Origin: Scenedesmus sp. ARA3
Taxonomy: Eukaryota > Chlorophyta > Chlorophyceae > Sphaeropleales > Scenedesmaceae
DNA length: 51,144 nt
Assembly: GCA_004335835.1 (NCBI GenBank)
Contig: RWJK01001867.1
Location: 56,890 to 108,033 of the forward strand
Direction: 5' to 3'
Under the pieces are notes generated by a model, which was not told the DNA's origin, searched no databases, and saw only the letters and a program-made list of their open reading frames with translations. Below are positions 46,105 through 51,144 of the stretch, one piece after another. Both the position numbers and the translations under genes were made by a program. Each line of letters starts with the position of its first letter. The stretch's first letter is position 1.

Positions 46105-47487
46105 GGCAGGCTGTGGAGGAGGTGGTGCGCATTGCGCAGTACTACAGCCAGCGCGGCGAGCCTGAGAAGGCCGCAGACATGTGGGCCAAGGCAGGGCAGC
46201 ACGAGCAGGCAGTGGAGCTGTACGTTCAGGTGTGTGTTGCCGCCTCACGTTGCGCACTATGCTTGCTGTTGTTGCCTGTGCAGCCAAATGCAGGGTTTGG
46301 CACATCGCCAGCTTGCGCAACACTCGCACTGCTCTGCACAGCTCCTGAGTGCGGCTACATATGCCTGCCATGCAAACACAGAGGTGTGCCCCCAGTCCAG
46401 ACTTACCAAGGTGATTGCAGATCTCTGCCCCAACCCATGTGGCTAGATGCAGGACTTGATCACATCACAAGCTTGTGTTACACAGCAAACACACTCGTAC
46501 TACTATGCCACCAACCCAAAGCTTATGTATGCATACTGCTTGTCATGTTACAGGTGTGCTCCCAATCCAGTCTCACAAAGGCCATTGCTGTAGTGGAGGA
46601 CTCGCGCAACCCGCAGCTGGCTCCAGCTGTGCTGGATGCACTGGCTGCCTGCGAGGGCCTGGCTGGCCACGTGCGGGATGCGCTGCGCTTCAGGCTCAAC
46701 CTGGCTGCGGGGCAGCTGGGTGATGCTGCAAAGGATACACTGGAGCTAGCACAGTTTGAGCAGGTGAGCGGAACTCTGAATATATATGCTTGATTGTCTG
46801 GCACTAATCTGCTCTTGTGAGTGTGATACCAGATGACAGTGCGCAGCAAGGTGCGCTGCGCTTCAGGCTCAATTTGGCTGCGGGGCAGCTGGGTGACGCT
46901 GCGAAAGATGCTCTGGAGCTGGCACAGTTTGAGCAGGTGGGCACACTTTTACATTGTGATGGATTCACAACACTGGAGAAGTTGTGTGGGTTGAAGAACA
47001 GAGGCCTGTGCGCAGCAAGGTGCGCTGCGCTTCAGGCTCAATTTGGCTGCGGGGCAGCTGGGTGACGCTGCGAAAGATGCTCTGGAGCTGGCACAGTTTG
47101 AGCAGGTGGGCACACTTTTAGATTGTGATGGATTCACAACACTGGAAAAGTTGTGTGGGTTGAAGAACAGAGGCCTGTGCGCAGCAAGATGCGCTGCGCT
47201 TCAGGCTCAACTTGGCTGCGGGGCAGCTGGGTGACGCTGCAAAGGATGCTTGGGAGCTGGCACAGTTTGAGCAGGTGGGAGCACCACTGTGTGTGGACGC
47301 CATGCTAGAGGTCGCGGTGTGACTGTTGGGTACAACCAAGTTGTGCATCCGTGCAGGACTGTTCAGCGCGGCATCTGCTTCTGCAGCAGAGGTAGAATCG
47401 GCATCAGCCGGTGGCTGCTGATGCAGCCGCCTGGTGTAGTGCTGGCTGAGAGCATGTCATATGCCCAGGGTAGCCTGCATCTCAGCA

Positions 47488-47520
<33 letters not shown>

Positions 47521-49819
47521 GCCTGCAGTCTGAGGGCAACTACAAGCTGGCGCACTCTAAGCTGTACAGCACGCTGCAGCAGCTGCGGGGCCTGGGTGCA
47601 GCCGTGCCGCTGGAGCTGCGCAATGCGCTGGCGCTGCTGCACAGCTATGTGCTGGTTAAGAGCCTGGTGGGGCTAGGGGACCACCTGGGGGCTGCACGCA
47701 TGCTGGTGCGCGTGGCAGGCAGCATCAGCAGGTGAGGCAAGATGCAGGATGTGGTGTGGCGTGCTGACTGGGAATGAGAGAGGATAGTTACATGTGGGTC
47801 CTGGCACCATCATTGGATGGTATGAGCCACAACAGGTTGAACACAGGTTTGAGACCAGAAAACTGGGAATGGTCATGTGCTCGTGCGGGAGCAGCTGAGG
47901 GCAGATTGGGTGTGGGCTATTGTGTCACCGGCTCGAGTGCTCCATTACGGCTGCACAGCTATGTGCTGGTGAAGAGCCTGGTGGGGCTAGGGGACCACCT
48001 GGGGGGTGCCCACATGCTGGTGCGCGTGGCAGCATCAGCAGGTGAGGCTGTTTGAGGGCGGCATGGGGTGGGTATGATCGGGCATTGTGTGCACAGCTAT
48101 GTGCTGGTCAAGAGCCTAGTGGGGCTAGGGGACCACCTGGGGGCTGCACGCATGCTGGTGCGCGTGGCTGGCAGCATCAGCAGGTGAGGCGCGCTTCGGG
48201 GCGTGGGTGGGCCGTGAATGGCAGTGCTCTTGCTAGTGCAGCTGTGCACGAAGTAAATTCAACACATGCAGCCATCAACTTGCCAAGTACAATAGGAGCA
48301 GGTTGGTGCAATTCAGAGTTTCTGCCGGGGCTCAGCCAGTGACAACTGGTGTGATGCAAGCATACCAAGTTGCTGCCAACCGCCTGTTTGTCGTCTTCAA
48401 AACAAAGCTTGCTGGTAAGAAGCAATATCGGTACACGTGTGAACACTAGTGTTGAGTACTCATAGCCATGTAGTGACTGGTCGACTTACTGCTGCTGCTG
48501 CTGCCGCCAGGTTCCCGAAGCACGTCGTGCCCATCCTGACGTCAACGGTCATAGAGTGCCAGCGCGCAGGGCTGAAGAAAACAGCCTTCGAGTACGCTAG
48601 CATGCTTATGCGGCCAGAATACAGGTGAGGCGCCAGACATCCTCTGCAGCCACACAGTACGTTGAATGAATGAATGAATGAATGAGCTACGCCTGGTGTG
48701 TTCACACTTAACACCCGCGTAAGTTAAGGAAGGGGGCGTGTGTGGCGATGAGGATACCTCATGTGGCATACCTCATGCGCCTCCACGCCTCCTACCATCC
48801 CTTTGGTACCCTGTGTTGTACACAGTACAACACACTGCTGGCAGCCCGTCAGTGCAAGGACCAGCCACGTGTTGCCGTCTTTCTGCCAGAAGTCACGACG
48901 GCGCCGGCAGCACTGCAGAGCGGTCCAGCTGCTTCTGTTCGCCACTCGCAGCAACAACGCAGCACCAGCCGACATTGGCCAGCTGCTCCTAACTGCATTG
49001 CACTGCACGGGTAGAGGGTGTGGAGCCCAGGGGCGGCGCCCCTGGCCACACACACCCTCTTAGCCTTAACTTACCCAGGAGCTGCAGAGCTGCCTGGGTA
49101 GTCACTCACTCACTCACTCACTCATTGCACTGCAGCTGTGCCACAGCCGGTGCGCAACACAGGCATGACTTGCACAGTAACCTGCCAACCTTCACTGCTG
49201 CTGCTGCTGCTGCAGGTCTCAGGTGTCTGACAAGTACCGCAAGAAGATCGAGCTCATGGTGCGCAAGCCTGACAGGGGCGAGGAGCCGCAGGAGCGGCTG
49301 GCTTCCTGCCCCTTCTGCCAGCTGCCTGGGCCTGAGGGCGAGCTGCAATGCATCAGCTGCCAGAACACTATCCCCTTTGACATAGCCACAGGTGCGTATG
49401 TTCACGTAGCCCATAGCACTGTAGAACATATCGGCCGCCTAGTTAATGCTGGCATGTCTGACCCACACTTGCGACAGGCATGCAGCATCCACTGCAGCCT
49501 GTGCAACACACTCAACAACTGCTGCCTCATTGTTGTCGTGTGCTGCCCTGCAGGCAACCGCATGACGCTGCAGGACTGGTGCGAGTGCCCTGGCTGCCAC
49601 CTCCCTTGCAGCAGCCAGGCCTTCCTGGCCATCCTGTCTGCTGAGGGCCGCTGCCCCATGTGCAACGAGGCAGTCAGCATGCAGGAGGTGCGGCAGATGA
49701 AGGACCCACTGGCAAGCTACAACCAGCAGGGGCAGGCGGCAGCAGCTTGTATGGGCAGTGCAGGTGCTGCAGTACCGACGCGGCCAGTGGTAGCGCTGCC
49801 GCCCCCAAGCAGCAGCTGA
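38760..49819 (+). CDS. IFT144: Intraflagellar transport protein IFT144 (WDR19)
   Basis: IFT-A core subunit for retrograde intraflagellar transport and ciliary membrane-protein entry. Exons: 38760-38762 (ATG only), 38851-38946, 39080-39190, 39444-39551, 39823-40023, 40231-40356, 40569-40619, 40876-41024, 41345-41558, 41966-42187, 42451-42808, 43002-43141, 43427-43692, 43944-44088, 44354-44467, 44653-44841, 45077-45455, 45619-45869, 46110-46229, 46554-46763, 47529-47731, 48511-48624, 49216-49391 and 49554-49819. About 1,403 codons, as in animals. WD40 part: [33 protein letters not shown]; then TPR-like helices: [56 protein letters not shown]; then a Zn-binding end: CPFC, CISC, CECPGC, CPMC. The end of exon 39080-39190 is the one doubtful junction. 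Echo exons lie after 46763 and 47731. Confidence 0.96.
43813..43898 (-). mobile_element. SINE-like dispersed repeat, copy 1
   Basis: Intronic, about 86 bp. On the minus strand it contains GTTACATGTGGGTCCTGGCA and GGTTCGATCCAC (43840-43851), the latter matching the RNA polymerase III B-box consensus GGTTCGANTCC closely. It aligns end to end with 47774-47856 on the opposite strand in another intron of the same gene. No A box or poly-A tail is clear. Confidence 0.6.
46847..47274 (+). repeat. Three 90-nt in-frame echo exons in IFT144, period 169 bp
   Basis: Intervals 46847-46936, 47016-47105 and 47185-47274 copy the second half of exon 46554-46763. Each has acceptor GCGCAG, donor GTGGG, 30 open codons and phase 0 at both ends, reading [29 protein letters not shown]. 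The last two periods are exactly 169 bp and the intron parts between them are nearly identical, so the newest duplication is recent. Including any number keeps the frame and would add one helix-turn-helix unit per copy. Confidence 0.88.
47774..47856 (+). mobile_element. SINE-like dispersed repeat, copy 2
   Basis: Opposite-orientation relative of 43813-43898, sharing TTACATGTGGGTCCTGGCA, GATGGT, CCACAAC and TGAACACA. Its B-box equivalent is degraded (GGTATGAGCC). Confidence 0.6.
47959..48183 (+). repeat. Two echo exons of IFT144 exon 47529-47731 (83 and 87 nt)
   Basis: Both copy the [16 protein letters not shown]...MLVRVA part. 48097-48183 has acceptor GCACAG, donor GTGAGG, phase 2 at both ends and 29 in-frame codons. 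47959-48041 has the same sites but lacks 4 nt near its end, so its inclusion would shift the frame. The acceptor GCACAG already exists inside the parent exon (CTGCACAG/CTATGTG). Confidence 0.87.
48664..49128. mobile_element. Fold-back / MITE-like inverted-repeat element in an IFT144 intron
   Basis: Imperfect terminal inverted repeats of about 83 bp: the left arm 48664-48746 starts with GAAT repeats, then CTACGCCTGG, TAAGTTAAGG and GTGTGTGG. The complement of 49043-49128 has GAGT repeats, CTACCCAGG, TAAGTTAAGG and GTGTGTGG in the same order. Inner hairpins include CCAGGAGCTGCAGAGCTGCCTGG-type and GGGGCGGCGCCCC palindromes near 49028-49100. No coding sequence is inside. Confidence 0.6.
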
Positions 49820-50536
49820 TACGCGACGCCACATCGCCTATATGGGCCTGTGTGTGTCGCGTGCCCTACTTGGTTTTGAAATATGGTGTGATCTGCTATA
49901 CATGCACCGATTGTGGCAATCGGAGCATGCGGGCTTTCAGCAAAGTACCTGGCGCCCTAAGTCCGATCGTTGATCGGTGGCGCAAGTGGGAAGGCAGATC
50001 GATTCTCGCTTATTGCACCCCATCCAGTGATAGTTTTTGCCGCCAGCAGCCCCTGCATAGCCAGTACGGACTTTGGAGCGACGAATCACGCAGACAACGC
50101 AACACAATGACACAATGGTTGTGAAGCTCACAAATATACACGAAAAAAGTGATAACTTCCGCGTCAGCCTGTCGCGATCTTGCTGGCGGGCTGTGGCGGG
50201 CTTGGCAGATGGCATCGCCATGGGATTTCCCGTACAGTCAAGTCTTGCACCATAAGCATAGCGATGTAAAAAAACGCAACGATTTTGTGGCTGTGATCGC
50301 AACTGTTTTTGCAGACACCGACGCCTGTACTGCTGAGCAACGCTGGCGAAAAGCGGTTCCGGGTTCTTTCGTCGCCCGTGAATTCCCTCTGAAGAGGTCT
50401 GCTGGACCTTGTGTGTGGTTGTGCAACGCGATGCACGTGTAAGAAAAACAGCGCAAGCTGATCCACAATGAGATGACAGTGACTGTGGCAGCCACCATGT
50501 ACGCCAATTACCCTTCAAGGTGCAATACCTCGCGAT
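49820..50536. other. Convergent 3' region between IFT144 and the RGG-protein gene
   Basis: About 0.7 kb of UTR-like sequence without CTG arrays and without a convincing frame. It should contain the 3' UTRs of both genes. Confidence 0.6.
50438..50442 (+). terminator. Possible TGTAA polyadenylation signal, IFT144
   Basis: The only clear TGTAA I see after the IFT144 stop, 619 bp downstream and only about 95 bp from the stop codon of the opposing gene. Confidence 0.4.
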
Positions 50537-51144
50537 TCACCCCATGCCTGGGGGCGGCGCAGCACCATATCCGCTCCACTGCTGCTGCTGTGGCTGCTGC
50601 TGGCCAAACTGCTGCTGCTGCTGCCCCCAAGCCTGCTGCTGCTGCATCATCTGCCCCTGCTGCATCATACCAGGCGGCATCATCCCCATTGGCTGCTGCT
50701 GCTGCTGCTGCTGTGGCTGCATCATCATGCCCTGAGGGGGTCCTCCATACCACACCTGCCCTCCAGGTGCAGCCATTTGCATCATCATACCTTGGGGTGA
50801 AGGCTGCCCATGCTGCTGCTGCATCATCATAATCATCTGCTGCTGCTGCCCCTGCTGCATCATGCCTGCAGGGTACTGCTGCTGCTGCATTGGCGCTCCG
50901 TACTGCTGCTGCTGCTGCTGGGGTGGGTATGGTCCCTGCGGCGTCATCTGCTGCTGCTGCTGTGGCCACTGCTGCTGCTGCTGCTGCACGCCGTTTGCAG
51001 CTCCACCCCTGCCGCCGCCGCCACCCCTGCCCCCTCTGCGGCCCCTTCCACCTCCATCCTGCTGCTGCAGCCCCATGTTCTGAAGCTGCCCTGCAGTAGC
51101 ATGCGCCCTGAAACCAGCACTCGGCTGCTGCTGGCCCCCAAACC
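50537..51144 (-). CDS. RGG-box, Gln/Met-rich low-complexity protein, 3' part (5' cut by window)
   Basis: The frame is open to the right edge of the window (FGGQQQPSAGF there) and ends with GYGAAPPPGMG and TGA at 50537. The first part holds a dense RGG/RGR box (about 51049-51006), which in other proteins binds RNA and is arginine-methylated. The remaining 160 residues are Gln, Met, Pro and Gly, with MMMQ and MIMMMQQQ runs, resembling prion-like condensate-forming tails. A folded domain, if any, would be outside the window, so the family cannot be named. Codon use is CAG-heavy, like the neighbouring genes. Confidence 0.75.
   Translation of the reverse strand, partial: FGGQQQPSAGFRAHATAGQLQNMGLQQQDGGGRGRRGGRGGGGGRGGAANGVQQQQQQWPQQQQQMTPQGPYPPQQQQQQYGAPMQQQQYPAGMMQQGQQQQMIMMMQQQHGQPSPQGMMMQMAAPGGQVWYGGPPQGMMMQPQQQQQQQPMGMMPPGMMQQGQMMQQQQAWGQQQQQFGQQQPQQQQWSGYGAAPPPGMG

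Noticed and set aside
155..49819. Exon echoes as haplotype or assembly duplication artefacts
   Set aside because: Copies differ from each other by many substitutions, have different periods at each site and stop at exon edges. A collapsed or doubled assembly would give near-identical, longer blocks. Raw reads should still be checked for the near-identical 169-bp IFT144 copies.
155..51144. tRNA or spliceosomal RNA genes
   Set aside because: I looked for cloverleaf boxes and snRNA core motifs and saw only the isolated B-box-like sequence in the SINE-like repeat.

Overview
The window is nuclear DNA of a green alga, most likely a chlorophycean (Scenedesmaceae-like is my inference). The evidence is dense GT-AG introns with GTGAG/GTGCG donors, TGTAA-type polyadenylation signals, CTG/CAG triplet runs in exons and introns, a plant-type three-domain tRNA ligase, a plant-type serine acetyltransferase ending in DYVI, and a ciliary IFT-A gene. 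Exon models below were built by hand. Nearly all junctions were checked for GT-AG and reading phase; the unresolved ones are named.

Layout from left to right. (1) 155-7606, plus strand: C-terminal half of a Strawberry notch/FORGETTER1 helicase-like protein, 5' end outside the window. (2) 8548-18309, minus strand: plant-type tRNA ligase, convergent with gene 1. A three-exon segment at 18691-19574 is either its N-terminus or a small separate gene. (3) 21845-23866, minus strand: serine acetyltransferase. (4) 25173-32651, minus strand: large ALMT/FUSC-like membrane protein. (5) 33476-35424, plus strand: NIN-like-protein GAF-type domain without a visible RWP-RK, divergent from gene 4. (6) About 3 kb without a recognised gene, holding a 27-bp piece of the 18S rRNA 5' end. 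(7) 38760-49819, plus strand: complete IFT144/WDR19. (8) 50537-51144, minus strand: 3' part of an RGG and Q/M-rich protein, cut by the window edge. The genes look like unrelated housekeeping neighbours; I see no operon-like functional grouping.

The most unusual signal is what I call exon echoes. In four genes (FGT1-like, tRNA ligase, ALMT-like, IFT144) pieces of exons, usually an exon edge with its splice site, are repeated one to several times in the adjacent intron or 3' UTR as diverged tandem copies. Several copies keep an acceptor, a donor, an open frame and symmetric phase: IFT144 3x90 nt and 87 nt, ALMT-like 93 and 63 nt, tRNA ligase 57 and 66 nt. They could be spliced in as in-frame cassette exons. 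Two genes also carry arrays of copies of their own stop-codon region. The acetyltransferase and NLP-like genes show none.

Other items are a pair of inverted SINE-like repeats with a pol III B-box-like motif, a fold-back element in an IFT144 intron, introns whose acceptors are the ends of CTG arrays, and a 310-base assembly gap inside a CACCTCACA-type satellite.
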